DNA of 64,000 nt from Talinum fruticosum (taxonomy: Eukaryota > Streptophyta > Magnoliopsida > Caryophyllales > Talinaceae), in the NCBI GenBank assembly GCA_021018815.1, contig JAITYX010000002.1, positions 12,741,001 through 12,805,000 on the forward strand. The letters run 5' to 3'. The translations under genes were made by a program, and so were the position numbers. This document shows positions 36,191 through 57,140 of the stretch, piece by piece. The notes below the pieces were generated by a model. That model made no database searches. It saw only the letters and a program-made list of their open reading frames with translations, and was not told the origin of the DNA. Positions within the stretch are counted from its first letter, which is position 1, and each line of letters begins with the position of its first letter.

Positions 36191-36239
36191 GAATCTTTAT
36201 CTAGTTCTGAATTAGATGCATTTTACACGCATTCCTAAT

Positions 36240-37028
36240 GACGCACCCGCTTTTTATGACGAGTGGGCAATGGTGAAAGAAGAACATCAGTGGAATATAA
36301 GAGAATACCGTAAATTTCTGGAATCATGTAATTAAGTGATTTTATTACAGTATCCATATTATGGAACACTTTCTGAAGTTTTTGCTTTAAATTTCAAGGA
36401 TGGTGGATAATACTCAATGATGTTTGGCACTACTCTGTCTCTCTCTCGGGTACTCAAGGCAAGTAGTCAACGGTGCAAAGTTAAAGACTGTGCGGAGGTT
36501 GATCAGAGATGTCTACGTCTTGAGACAATAGATCAATTGAAAATTTTTTAGTTGTTTTTTTAATCTGAAATAATCTTTGAATGATTTCACAGGATTATGT
36601 TGGTGATTTGGGGAAGGAAGAGGAAGAACAGAGGAGAATAAAGAAGGTAATGACAGTTTAGTACAATGCGTTCTTCTCCAGACACCTCCACAATACCTCT
36701 CTGGGCACTCTTATCACACCTCGAAATCAATGTATAGTGTATTAACATATGTGCAAGTGTCATTGCATGTCTCTTCCTCCTACATCTTAACAATAATGGT
36801 AATGTTAGAGTACTGCAGAATGTACTGGAAATGAAGAAGTTGACTTTTGTTCAACTTTCTTTTCTTTGGTATTTTTTTTTTTTTTTGCTATTGATTCCAT
36901 TAGGATGAAGTGAGGAAAGCTGAAACGAGAAATCGTGTTGAGTTTCAGAAGTTAATGGAAGAACATGTTGCTGATGGCGCACTCACTACCAAGACTGGTT
37001 GGTGTGACTTGTCAGTATTCTTCAAAGG
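36240..37028 (+). pseudogene. PRP40-like relic, FF-domain exons
   Basis: Successive pieces match the later FF region of PRP40: NIREYRKFLES (about 36294-36327), KVKDCAEVDQRCLRLETID (about 36477-36532), DYVGDLGKEEEEQRRIKK (36594-36647), and DEVRKAETRNRVEFQKLMEE followed by HVADGALTTKTGW (36903-37003). Intron-like spacers with AG-type ends lie between them. This is the best-preserved part. Missing residues, such as the broken aromatic positions of the FF domains, and the lack of a continuous frame argue against function. Confidence 0.7.
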
Positions 37029-37029
37029 T

Positions 37030-37960
37030 TAGTTCCACATTTCAATTTTGTGTTACAATAACTTGGTTTTCCAATATCATTGGCTTTGATATACCTTTCT
37101 GCCCCTTTCTCATTTGCAAATGTCCTGCTTCCTTTGTGTTCGGATACTGCAGGGTATAGGGACTTGGGAGAATCCTTTCAATCCATAATATAGACACCCC
37201 CTGTTCGGCTAAAGAACTGAATTCCCTCCCCTGCCTCTCCAATGTTATGTGCCTTTTATGTTAATATGATACATATTAGCCCCATGACCCCTCAAAGAGA
37301 CATAAATATTACTTCTAAATATCAGGATGATACATTTACTTTTCCTTTTTTGTGTGACCCAATATAAGTAGGATACCTAGGATTTATGTTGTTTACATGT
37401 ATATTCTTGCTGTTCATTGCTTTCATCATTGACTTGGTGCTATTTTGAATTTAGGATGCTTTGCCTATATTAGCTCAAATAGGGCATCATAGATATTTTT
37501 TTTCATTTAATTATCTGATAGTTTTTTTGTGTGTGTGAAAGTCCTGCCCCTCCTCATGGCATTACTAAATTATAGTAAAATGAATCAGAAGCTTTTTTTG
37601 GAATATTAGGTGGCTGTTATAAAATTGATACATATTATTATTGCTATTGTTTCAAATTATTGTTATTATTATCATTGTTATTATTGTTAATAATATTATT
37701 ATTATGTAATCAGAAAACAAAAATTACTGGCTATAAAAAAACAAAAATTACTAGTATGGGGAAACTGTGACTAATTATTATGATGAGGAAATATAACTAT
37801 TGATTATTGAATGGGGGAGGAAAACCTATCATAAAAAGGAACTCTGAGAAAGCCCACTCATTTTGGGTCACGGCCCAGGGGCTATATGCGTCACAAAAAG
37901 TACTAGGAAAGAAAAAGGTGCTTTTTATCAATTCGCGTTATCTGACGGATTTAAGCCCAA
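37030..37960. other. No gene recognised
   Basis: AT-rich, with short ATT/TTA runs (37635-37710) and short direct repeats. No coding signature. Confidence 0.45.
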
Positions 37961-37964
37961 CCGA

Positions 37965-38000
37965 TAGTTTCTATAAATAGGGCAATTGGTATCGGCCCCT
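37965..38000 (+). promoter_or_regulatory. Putative TATA box of an unrecognised transcription unit
   Basis: CTATAAATAG at 37971-37980 is followed by a leader-like region with a (GATTTGT)n run (38103-38139) and an ATG at about 38197. The box is a good match to the plant consensus. Confidence 0.45.
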
Positions 38001-38102
38001 GGGCTCATAGCGGAATCCATGTTTGGAAGTTGGAATTAAACCCAACTCGGAGCCCAAATTCCAGGCCCGTCTTTCTCCCAACTTATTCTGTGTGTGGGCT
38101 TC

Positions 38103-38139
38103 GGATTTGTGATTTGTGATTTGTGATTTGTGATTTGCA
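38103..38139. repeat. Short tandem repeat, 7-bp unit GATTTGT x 5
   Basis: Five direct copies of a 7-base unit in leader-like sequence. Confidence 0.92.
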
Positions 38140-38194
38140 TTGAATCCAATTCGAAAATTGAGGAAAAAAATTTCTGGCTACGAGGTTGCGGAGA

Positions 38195-38900
38195 ATGGAA
38201 CTTATGTTGGTTATGGACATGAATGCAATTGATGTTGGTTCTGAAGCAGAGGAAACAGAGATGCGTTTTGGAGTCCCAGAAGGCAAGTATAGAAATAGAT
38301 TCTGATGGGTTAGGGCCAGAGCTAGGGCTGGGGCTAGTGGTAATTTATATTCATTGGAGGTGAAAGTTACGGATTGATCAAGAGTATTATTGAAAAATCT
38401 CACAGCTTCCGTCTTGTTGGGAAAATCGAATCTTGATAATGAGGCAGTCTTTTATACTGCAGAATCAGAGGTTGAGACCCCTGTTTTTCATACTCTGCTT
38501 CATGCCATTTTTTTACACAAACCGTTCATTTGTAGCAAGGAAGGAGCAGCAAGAGTGAAAAGTGATATTGCAAAGCCTTTGGTAATTTGGTGTATTTTTC
38601 TTTATTGTGAGATGCAAGCATTTTATTATGTTTAGGGTTTCTTAATCGGTATTTCATTAAACACTTTGCAGGGGCATCATGCTTTTAAACGCTTGGACAT
38701 ACCCGATGGTGGAATCACGAGTTTATCAAGTGATGAACCCCTCTAGGTTTGGTTTGTTTTGTCTTGCAATGATTTATGATTCTTGCCCCTCGGCGCTTTC
38801 ATCACTGACTTTTTTGTTTCGTTGTTAATTTCAGGATGCTTTATGGACATCAGATCAAGGACACAAACCATTAGTGAAAAGTGATCACTGACTTTTGTGT
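38195..38900 (+). other. Possible small or broken gene, family unrecognised
   Basis: After the TATA box and leader, the frame from about 38197 reads MELMLVMDMNAIDVGSEAEE and continues for about 15 residues to a stop. A second exon-like frame (38390-38632) reads LDNEAVFYTAESEVETPVFH, then KPFICSKEGAARVKSD. No match is recognised and no single spliced frame joins them. It could be the 5-prime part of a gene whose rest has decayed. Confidence 0.25.
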
Positions 38901-40003
38901 TTTACTGGGGTATCTTCCAATGAAAATCATGACGATTAGTGACATGAAACAGTTTCAGTCTCTGTAAATCTCATGCCTGTCAATCCATTTTAATCTTTTA
39001 GTTTTCTTCAACAGACACATCATAAACAGACAAGGACACAAACCAAGAACACATTCTTTGTTGCAGCATAACCTGAGTTTCTTCTTCTCTTCACCTAGAT
39101 TAAGTTATATGTGAACTTCCAGTTTTCTGTCATTTGCTAAAGGTAGTAGTTGATTCCCTTTGGTTGTGTCCAAGGTCTTGAAGCCAATTAAGCCATGACT
39201 TAGATGTGTTTTTAACCAGCGCTCGATGTTCAGTTTTTGCAAGTCAAGAAAAGTAATTGCTCACAGACAGACCACAATTTTTTAATATTTTTTTAGCAGC
39301 TTATTTTTAAGATCATATTCTGCCAACACTAGTTTATACTATGTGCAAGGCAGGCTGAGTTAAGCATTGGCAGTGCAGTGGAGCTAGTGGAAAGAAATTG
39401 AAGGAAGATCTTGGCTGTCAATCTTCAAATATATTGCTTTTTTTTCATTACCTGGTGAGATTTTGATTTCTTTACATGCGACATATCACATCTTTACTTG
39501 TTGAGTTATCTAAAAAGGCATTCTATATTTGTATTGTACTTGAAGTGCAAGTCTGGGAGAACTGTTGAAGAAACTCCACATGTAAGCTTCACTGAGAAAT
39601 ACAACAGAGATTTCTTCTGTCACAGCAATCAATATGAAAACTGTTATTAATGAAAGACATAATACATATTGAAACAACTTCAGAATCTAGTACCTGTTGT
39701 TCTAAAGTCAGGTAAATTTGTGATGGACTTGTAACTCAGTTGTTTTAGCAAATTTACATGTGAACATTGAAACAGGGAAAAGGCCAAAAGAAAAGTACTT
39801 GCTCTTCAGAGATTATTCAACCTTGTTATGACCGTCTTATGCAGAAATTTTTGCTCCATTTTCCGCACAAACTCGTGGCATAAAACTCTTTTTTAATTTA
39901 TCAACCAACATTTCTAGAATAAGTTTTTTTTTTTTTGGGTCCCTTTAACGTTCTCCTTCTCTTATTGATCCTAGTCATCTTTGATACACATACTAGCAAA
40001 GCC

Positions 40004-40183
40004 AATTTATTGGTACTTCAATATTTCTTACAGTAGTATATATTAATGAGAGATTGATTGAATTAGAATAAGACATGAGCTTACACTAATGCAACATCGA
40101 CATGTGAGCTCGTGTCTTATGCTAATTCAATTAGTCTCTCATTAATGTACTATTGTAAGGAAGTTTGAAGTGCCAATAAATTT
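40004..40183. repeat. Foldback: 80-bp inverted-repeat arms with a short loop
   Basis: The left arm (from AATTTATTGGTACTTCAA) and right arm (ending TTGAAGTGCCAATAAATT) are reverse complements over about 78 bases with roughly 10 mismatches. They include TATTAATGAGAGA and GAATTAGAATAAGACATGAG. The loop is about 25 bases. It could be a small foldback transposon, or a transcribed hairpin able to yield small RNAs. No target duplication was found. Confidence 0.85.
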
Positions 40184-40830
40184 CCTATCTGATTTGGCTA
40201 ATGAAACTGCAGAGAGAAGCTACAAGGCTGGATGCCTCATAGGTTTGAAAGGCTGCATATCCTTTATTAAGCCATGTATTTTTATCAAATCCACTCCTTT
40301 TTTCAACTAGAAAATGTTCAACAGATGATTCGTGACTAGAAAATGTTACATATTCTTAATCATGAATTTGAGCCTCCTCTTTGCTCTGGAGGATGTTAGG
40401 GGCTCCTTGCAAAAGAGATGGTTAAGAAGGGATAAACCTTGCCTTTTGGGAGGGAGAATACCCAGTAGTGCTTAAGTGACCCCCTCCCCCACACTCTTTC
40501 TTGAGAGAGAATTACCACTTATCTATGTGGAGCTCCTCTTTATTACACTTTATGCTTGACATATAACTTGTATTCTTTTTGAGTTAATATCTCATAGTCA
40601 ATGTTTTGCAGGTGATGACGTCCAGGCTTGAGGTGCTAATTGTCTGAAAGCCAACTTTTAGATGAAATAAAGAGTTTCCTCCAGTGATTGCCAGTTGCCA
40701 CAACAGTCAAGTCAAAAGCTGGTATCAATGAGAAACTGAAAATTATTGAAGCTGGGTTAGTATCTAGTATGTCTCTTCCCTTCTTTGCTTCCCTTTGGTC
40801 CAGCAAGATATAGATTTTTTATTGAGATAG

Positions 40831-40930
40831 CATATTTGATCAGTTGCAAGTAACATGAATGACTAATGATTCTGATAAGCCTATTTGATCAGTTGCAAGT
40901 TAACATGAACAACTAACGATTCTGATAAAC
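40831..40930. repeat. Tandem duplication, 50 bp x 2
   Basis: TATTTGATCAGTTGCAAGT and CTAAYGATTCTGATAA recur at a spacing of 50 bases with few changes. Confidence 0.9.
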
Positions 40931-41407
40931 CCAATACAATTCCGTGTTCCCTGATATAAATATCCTAGTTATTTTATTGTAAAGGTTGAGAAACTAAATC
41001 CACACTTCATTTACTGTCGTTTTGGCCAATTCAGGTGTGACTATCGGCTAGGTAGGGAAGTCTAGATGGGGAAAACAGCATTAGAAAAAAGAGGTTATCA
41101 GAAACTAACACTGTATATATCATTACATGGGCTATACTAGAATGAAGACACTCATGCAGCAACTTAGATTATCAGAAACTAATAACACTGTATTGGACAA
41201 ATGTAATATCACATGGCAATTTTTCTAAAAAGTACAAATTCATGCATGGACTTTTATGAGACAGATCGAAGACACACTTGCCTGAAGGAATTTGCATTCG
41301 AACCTATACTGGTATTAGTTTTTCCTCGTATAAGATATTCATGCCCTTTTTCCTGTGTCTTGGTTGATTTTGCTTTATTATCTTTGAGGTGTCAAAGTTT
41401 GATGAAG

Positions 41408-41484
41408 AGATACTTCCAATTCTTGAACAGCTTTTGCAAGGTAATTAAGTACTTCCAATTCTTGAATAGCTTTGAAAGGTAATT
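41408..41484. repeat. Tandem duplication, about 40 bp x 2
   Basis: TACTTCCAATTCTTGAA and AAGGTAATTAAGT are repeated directly. Confidence 0.85.
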
Positions 41485-41764
41485 AAGTTACATCATTGTG
41501 CTGTTTTGTCCATTTCAGGTAAAAGTTTTGACATGTCCCTTGTCTTCGGTTTCTGTTGTTGATATTTTAAAAATTTTTTTATTTTTTAAAAATTTTTGAA
41601 ATTCACCCTTATTTCCGTGGTCTTTTTTAAAAATAAATATTAGATTTATTTCTTTAAATTGTGTATACCAAAACTATTTAAAAAATAAATAACTTTTATC
41701 TTTTTATTGATATTTATTCTGCTTTTTCTTCGTCTATAATAAAATTGATGTTTATCTATTATTC

Positions 41765-42420
41765 CTTTTCGTGGTATCTAGCTTCCCATGACTTTACTCT
41801 CTGAGCTGCCGTAAGAGCACTAGGGTATTGTCACGTTCCTAATGATTACTGGTATGCTGTTCTTTACAATATTAGAGTAAAAAAAACCAAGAGCCTGAGA
41901 AAATGTTGAAAGTGAGTATCTACAATTTACTTATGCATTCAAGAATATGCAATTGCTTTCTTCATCTCCTCTTTCTTAAAGAGGAATGCAGCGAGCTTAC
42001 CAAAATGATGAGGTGGAGGAAATGTTTTTCTTTGCGTATGTATTTGATATTATATTACCTCTGTGTTTGGCTACAGAACTGACTCCCTTCCCCTGCCTCT
42101 TTCGATGGAACAGAAAAACAATAAATATTCTCAGATTAACGTCTCTGAGATCGTCAGGATATGTTTGAAGAGTACTTGGATGAGCTAGAAAAAGGAGGTG
42201 AGTTTCGCTCTAATTACCCTGGTTTTTATTTCGTGTGATCTTATCATGCTTGTGCAAATCTATCAACCAATGAGACTTTATCTAGTTCTCAGTTAGATGT
42301 ATTTTACGCGCATTCCTGATCAGAGAGGCAATGGTGAAATAACGATTTCAGCAGAATATAAGCGAATACGGTAAATTTTGGAATCATGCGATTTTATCAC
42401 GGTATCCATCCTATGAAAGT
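41765..42420 (+). pseudogene. PRP40-like relic, block C (third copy)
   Basis: Repeats the spacer GGTATCTAGCTTCCCATGAC, the word AGGAATGCAGCGAGCTTAC (41980-41998), and QDMFEEYLDELEK (about 42154-42193), all known from blocks A and B. The downstream sequence (to about 42420) parallels block B (36110-36400), including the TATCATGCTTGTGCAA word. No further FF exon follows. It is separated from block B by more than 5 kb. Confidence 0.65.
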
Positions 42421-42660
42421 TTAATGGAGTTTTTACCTTAAATTTTAGGCATGATGGATATCCACATTAATAAATTAGGAGACCTTTAACATATTTATAA
42501 GCTTATAAGTTGTATTTCACATCTCTATGTTATAATGAGCGCCAATCTTTGATTGCGTTCACACAAATTTTTTAAAGAAATCCATGTCTCCTGAAAAATT
42601 AAAAACAAATATTTTGGGAAAATAAGAAAATATTTAATTTTTTAATTGAAAACAAAATAT

Positions 42661-42794
42661 TTAGAATATGTTCGAATTAACGTTTATAAAAGTATTTAAA
42701 ATCGTTAACTATTTACAACCGCTCATAATCGCTCATAATATCTCATTATAAAAGCTATAACAGGTACCTACTATAACCGTTAATCATAATATCA

Positions 42795-42852
<58 letters not shown>

Positions 42853-42979
42853 GTAAAAGAAAAGGAACATTACTATATTTAAAAATTTTAGTAATATTGT
42901 TACTATAATAATAATTATTATCATTATCGTGTTATAACTTGTCATTTGGGTTGAGTGGAAAATTTATTATTGTCATTAC

Positions 42980-43017
<38 letters not shown>

Positions 43018-44502
43018 GCTTTGATTTATACGCAAATGTGTACTGTATAGAAATAATCTTGTTAAATAATCACATTTCGAACATAGTTAGAAAAATAATA
43101 GTACCAAAAATTTAAAAATTTACATATAATTAAATAGTTAATATATATATATTAATTTCTTGGAAGCATCGAAGATCAAATCGAAGTTTGGGAAGAGAGA
43201 ATATTAAAATTTGTTAAAATTTAAACGTTGCTATATTATCAACAATTTAGTTTAGAGATGGTGCCTACAAAGTACCTCCCGAGAAGTATTGTTATTAAGA
43301 AACAACAAAAGTAAAGAATCTAATATATAAATTACTACAATCTACACATAAGTACTTTTCTTATGGCATATTTAAGTATGAATTCAACTGAAAGTTCCAA
43401 ACTATTGAAGACCTTTTTTAAAAGAAATCTTTGAATATTAAATCTGTACATTCAAATCCACTAAAGGGAGTGCAAGTATGACTAAAGGCAGTGAGTGGTG
43501 GAGATAAGGCCAAGGTTGTTGGGCCAAAAAAAAAAAAAAAGTTTATTTTGAGTGTAAAAATTTCAAATTATAGATAATTGGATACCTTTTTTTAAATTTC
43601 TGGCTCCACCCCTGACTAAAGGGAAAGGGTAAAAAAACCATTGGTGATTGTGAGTTAATAATGACCAAAGGGATGGGATTTGAATTAGATGGTAAGTATT
43701 TATGTATCAAATCTCTAACTTAGGAAATCCCCTCTAGAATTTGGTAGAATTTGATTAATTAAGAAAAATACCAAAATCAAGAATCCAAAACACAATCGCA
43801 TAATCAGTTAATATGAAAATTAATTGCCCTTGATGAATAGTTGATGAAATAATAGCAAAAAAAACAATTTTCGAGGGATGAGAGATAAACGGGAAGAAGA
43901 GGAGGTAGTTAGCAGATTTTCAAACAAGTGCATATTTCTTCTTCCTGAAAAAGTTGAAATTATAGACGTCATTTAGAGATCCAACTAAACATACCCAAAT
44001 CATCAAAAAATTTCACCTACTTGATCGATTGTAACTCTAAAAATCAATATATTGAACACAAAAAATTAAAATTTTTTTTAAAAAACCATGACTCCTTCTA
44101 CAGTTTTGTCTAAGCTTCTCTGCCACCATTATAAGATATGCTTAATTCATAGAAAGTCGAATCTGGTTTAGGATGCCATTGGATTTTAGAGAGAAAGAGA
44201 AAGGGGTTGGAGGAATGGAATGACGTGGGAGAGAGAGCTAGGGGATGAAAGAAAAATTGACGCAAAGAACGTGGTGTAAACCAACACGAACAACAAAATA
44301 ATTGAACAAATTAAATTCAATTTAAAGTAAAAAAGGGCAAATATGAAAAAATAAAAGTTATACCGCTATAGAAGGGAGTTAGCTTTATATATAACATAGG
44401 TTGTTATTATTGCTCTCATTACTCCATGACATAATAATAATAATTATTATTATTATTATTATATAACGTAGGTTGTTATTATTGCTCTCATTACTCCATG
44501 AC

Positions 44503-44556
<54 letters not shown>

Positions 44557-44740
44557 TATTAATAATTTTATTACCATTATAATAGCTTATAATCGCTCAT
44601 AACCGCTATAGGAATCGCTATAGCAACATCTAATAGGTATAACTGCTAATTATAACAGGTCATAGCAACCCATAACAACTCAAAACGGCTATAAACGTTA
44701 TAACAGTTAGTTTTAACAGTTGAAACGAACAAACCCTTAA
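42661..44740. mobile_element. PIF/Harbinger-like TIR element (Tourist type)
   Basis: TTA GAATATGTTCGAATT at the left and the reverse complement of GGGTTTGTTCGTTTC plus TTA at the right give TTA target duplications and related terminal repeats. Subterminal words CGCTCATAATCGCTC/CGCTATAA and AACAGTT recur at both ends. The interior holds (ATT)n/(AAT)n runs (42796-42852, 42980-43018, 44505-44553) and a direct duplication of CATAGGTTGTTATTATTGC plus following bases (44396 and 44466). No transposase is seen. A short relative is at 62553-62808. Confidence 0.6.
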
Positions 44741-46026
44741 TTGTAGAATCCATTATTATTCTATTGAAAAAGAAAAAGAAAAAAGGAATTTGCGAGAGTT
44801 ATAACATTAATATTGTTTCTTTTAAAAAAAAAAGATAAAGATGAATTTATTAATTGAAATATATGAAATCTGTAATAAGTTTTAAGTCTAAATGAGTATA
44901 TCACAAAAACAACAAAATAAACCATATTCGAATTTCCAACAAAATTTGGGGATTTTCTTACTAAAGGTTGTATCCTCAAACAACAATAATTGAGTCAAAA
45001 TGGAGCATTTAGAAGCATATCAATTTAAAATACTATTCAATTAATCACATTAACTGGAGTAATTTTTTCCCTAAAAAATTGGATTAATTTTTAACCCTTT
45101 GTCAAAAAAACTAGTGCTATAAAAAAAAAAAAAAGCTATAAAAAACTGGTAATATTTAGTCAATACTGTGGATAATTCTATATTAATAAAAATATTCCTT
45201 AAAAAAACATAAATTAAAATTAAAATATAAAAAATAAATAACATAGTTTCACTCATTTTATTTTATGCAATAAAGATTAAGGATGTTGAGTCTTAGCTGC
45301 AGCATATAATGAAAAAGTAAAAGGGTCATATTTTGTCAACTAATGATACATATTTATTTTCAAATGGCATTAACATGAAAATATAAAAAATAAATATTTT
45401 ATGAATCTAAGTTCAGAAAAAATTAATTGGTGAAACTGATCCGTCATCATCTCTGCTTGTACACCCGAATATAAGTCGAAAATTAAGTTTGGTAGTATTT
45501 CTTTAATTAATATTGCAAGTTAACCACCTTGATTTCAATATATAGATGCCATTATAACAGCATTATTTATTGGAAAAGAATGAATGAAAATGCTCTGTTA
45601 ATCTGCATGATCTGGTTTTTTTTTTTTTTTTCTTCGGGCGGAGGGCAGACGAATCTTTTGTAAATCACTTCTGCCGTTGGTTAATTGTTGCACACTTATC
45701 TATTGCACGGTCTCAGTTTGTATAACATGTATAGTATTGCATACAGGAATTTGAAATTAATTCCTGAGGTGGTGAAATTATCATCTTGAATTTGACACAA
45801 AGTTATGATGAATCTACAGAGTTGCATATACTAATGTTGTTTTCGTGACTGATTAATAAGAAATAAAAATAACTGTCGTTCTATATGTTTATTTAAAAAG
45901 TATCATCTGGTCTCGGTTTCAGGTACTTGCCAAAACATGTTTAATCCTTATGATCGATTACATCTGAGTTTTCTCCACTCGAGCAAATTACAAGACTAAT
46001 CAACTGTCAGCCCCAAAGAAGTGCTG
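44741..46026. other. AT-rich intergenic sequence and UBC 3-prime flank
   Basis: No other gene found. The stretch ends in the presumed 3-prime untranslated region of the UBC gene. No poly(A) signal position is claimed. Confidence 0.4.
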
Positions 46027-47095
<1,069 letters not shown>

Positions 47096-48544
47096 GCTCG
47101 GAGCTTCTGAGATCAAGATGAATATGAGTCACGAAACCAACAAATATGCCTCAACACCAATACGTAACTGGATCTAAGATAGGTAGCTTGTATAAGATGC
47201 AGAGAAGAAAAGTAATCAGATATCGATGTTTATAATAGGGATGTCCCCGGAGGTCAAATCTGGGGACGATGGTGAAGATGTTCCATTGCATCTGTATACA
47301 CTGCTGAAAGTGGGAATAGTACTGATTCCAGGAAAAAGAGACAAGGAAAGAATCCCACTTGCCCAAATGCTCTTCAAAAATGCCCCTGATGATAGATACT
47401 CCATATGGGCTGAGTACTTGATTCTTGGCCTACCTATATATTCCCTGAATATCAAAATAGATTTAAACATAGGCCTAACCCATACTCCAGCATATTATTA
47501 TAACAAAATCTAAAATCCAAATATATACCCCAATAATTTCATGAGACCTTCCTAAGAATGCTTAGCATATCATACAAAGTATTTTCACATTCCGGTAAAA
47601 TTTAGATTCTACTATTACACCAAAAAATGTTTCTAAAGAAAATGAATTAATCACAAAAAACGAAGATGAGCAGTGATTCAAGTCTAGTTTGACATGGGAT
47701 TGATTGGTATTGGATGGATTTACCTGGTAATTTGATATGGTTTTGCAAACAAATAGCTGGAGAGGGGTGAGGGGGTTGATATTCTTGTGAAAACAGGGCA
47801 CCCTTTGAAGAATACAATCACTAACCAGGGTGTTCATGAAGGGAAGACAAACGAATCATCCCAACCACACCTTTTTGTAAGAATCTTGAATAGCTTTTAC
47901 GACATGGCAATCAAAGCATCCGGTCTTCCCTCAGAAAGCATACAGAATGGAAACCAGACACTATACTTTCATCTTCTAGACCCACGACTTCAAAAGGAAT
48001 AATCAATATTTATAAAACCATCTATCTCTATAGAATCATCAGCAGTTCAAGAAATATATTCTACAAGGCAGTAGAAGTGCAGAATGATCCCAACTTGCAG
48101 GTTTCATTTAAATCAACTAACCCACATACGGGAACGTATATGGATTAAATCCAAGGACAGAATTTCCAGAGAAAGCATCGATGTTAATGAGTATCGATTG
48201 TACATATAATACAACATAATGCAATGTCACATGATGCACAAGCCTCCTACAGCTTAGTGTTGCACAAATATTTTCTAGCTACACCCTCATACAACAGGCA
48301 AATTTTACAAACAGCTTCGTCTCTCTACTTCTTGAAACAGATAATTGCCAACAGTATGAAAACTGATGTACAAACTCCGACCAATCCACTTCCTGATAGT
48401 TCCACCCACTCCAGTCAGTCACAAACTACTAGCATCTAACATTTCCATCGCTTCCTTCACATGATTATGGCCAAATAGTTGCAAGCAAATGCAATAACAG
48501 GTAGAGTTATCATCCCAAGTTGCATAGAGGCCAAAGTCTCCTTT
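47096..48544 (-). other. UBC upstream region / ROP 3-prime flank
   Basis: Should hold the UBC leader, possibly with a leader intron, and the UBC promoter. No TATA box was chosen with confidence. The short open frames in this stretch have no recognisable content. Confidence 0.35.
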
Positions 48545-54941
<6,397 letters not shown>

Positions 54942-56002
54942 CTAACAAAGAACAAATGCCCCAACAACCTTCTTCTACAAGTGAGCACCTTCGAATTAGA
55001 TTGGCCTCTTGAGAATTTATCTTCAAAATCTAGCAAAAATTGAAAAGCTGTTGGTTAATTTGGTCAGAGGTGAAGAATAGTGCCAAGGAAGCAGCCACAT
55101 TGAGCTGGGGTTGGGGAAGAGGAGAGGAGAGAGAAAGAGAGAACCTTTGGAGGGGACTGGGGGAGACCTGCGGGAGCCTTGAAGATGAAGGCAGATATGG
55201 ACACCTTTCCTTTGGATCATCAAACAAAATCGGACGGACCTAACCCAACGTACCCACCCACCCACCCCAATCATATCCAATCCACTTAACCCAATGTCTC
55301 CCCACTCCTTTACTCTTTTTCCCTTTTTAAATTTTGAAAATCGAAATTGAAATTGAAATTTCTTAACCATAGTCAGTATTTTATTCTACCGGAAATTAAA
55401 AAAATACTCTATAGTCAATATTATTTTTTATTTTTTTCAGTCAAATGTCTTTTTTTTTACTCCTTTTATTTTTCAAGCATCTTTATCATGCATATGGACA
55501 ATGGAGTATTATATTACTGCAAGACCAAGTAGTACCCATTTTTATTTTTTTATTTTTTTGTCTTTTAGGGCCGTAGTCAAATTAACATCGCCAATAAAAG
55601 AGTAAAGTTTTCAAGTCATAAATATACTTTATCTATAAAATTTAAACCTAAGATATAAGGGAACAAATATCAAATTACTTGAATTAATTTATAATAATAT
55701 ATAATATATAATAAAAATAAATATTTTTGGCACCATAATTATCATAAATTTTTGAAGTTCCAACCTCGGTATCATAAGTTTAAGTTTCATGATAAAAAGA
55801 AAATCCCTTTATTTTGGAGGAATTTGTAAAATGCGAACAAATTTATTAATGGATTTGGTTATCTTGTAGGGTAGGCTTTCTTTGAGCCTATTTTGATTTG
55901 CATGTTCCCTCCCCTCCTCCAACCCGCCTACAAAATTAACCTTATACAGGGAATTCAATTTGTATGCAGTTGACCAAATATATATTTATACATATTCAAT
56001 CA

Positions 56003-56005
<3 letters not shown>

Positions 56006-56052
<47 letters not shown>
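56006..56052. repeat. (AT)n microsatellite
   Basis: Uninterrupted AT units, in the intergenic region. Confidence 0.95.
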
Positions 56053-56055
<3 letters not shown>

Positions 56056-56743
56056 AATTCAATAGTTAATTCTGATAATATTTATTTGTCATTCATCCAA
56101 CTTTTATGATTCAACTAGACTTTTATAATAAAGACATGTTCAACAATCTATAGTCAAATATCCTCAAGAATTAGGTCTCTAAATTTAAACTAATTGATTT
56201 TCTTCCCTATGAACAACTACATAGTATTTGTTTGAGCCTCAACTACCAGTTGAACGTCTATTATCCGATACATTTACTAACGGTCCTATGTCGATTAAAA
56301 CTTTGACTTAAGTAAAATATATTTGTATATATAAGAGATGCAATCATGAAAAAAAAATAGAGTATGCGTTAATGCACAACAAAAAAAAAGTTAACTGTAA
56401 TATGCCTTTTTTTATTAAGCAAATATAAATCTTTATATTTTAACTGTAATTTTTAAGAATTACATGAATGGATGTTGTTTAAACGATCCAATATATAACT
56501 TCATTCTAACTACTTTCATGTCCATTTGGCAAATTCTTGGTTATCAAAACTATGGCCTCGTTCGAGCACGCGTAAAACTCATGTCATAGATAATTTTTAA
56601 AAATTTTATACAATCAAATTTTAACGTTCAAATTGACACGTCTTTTTACCCACTAGCTATTTTGGGAGGGGGATGACCCTATTTAATCTAGACCATTAAT
56701 CATGTTAGTTATTCGATTAATCCGCAAATACAGGCATACTGCA

Positions 56744-56745
<2 letters not shown>

Positions 56746-56781
<36 letters not shown>
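56746..56781. repeat. (GA)n microsatellite
   Basis: About 18 GA units, about 360 bases upstream of the beta-galactosidase start; a possible GAGA-type promoter element, not proven. Confidence 0.95.
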
Positions 56782-56785
<4 letters not shown>

Positions 56786-57140
56786 AATGAAAATCTTACA
56801 CTCACAGTTAACATAAAAAATCTGGCATTAATAAATCCAATAAATTACCATCCATCTATAATTACCCCCGTCTTTGCTATTTTCACGTTAGTTTTACCGT
56901 CGACCTCAACAACTGATTTTTACCCTTATATCATCCTCGATTACCGTCAACTCTTTGGTGCCACTCATATGGTTGCTCTCTTCCTACCCAGGAAGACATA
57001 ATCATTTTACCCTTAAAACATTTATACCCCTAATCCTTTTCTTCATTTCCCTTCCCTCCACCCCCCTCCCCTCTTCTTTTGTGTTCAAAATTGTGAGGTT
57101 AAAAAGGAGTGGTAAATTAAGGAGCCATTAACTTCTAATC

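Larger units (their letters stand above)
38901..41760. other. No gene recognised; contains a foldback and small duplications
   Basis: Apart from the listed inverted repeat (40004-40183) and tandem duplications (40831-40930, 41408-41484), I see no supported feature. Confidence 0.4.
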
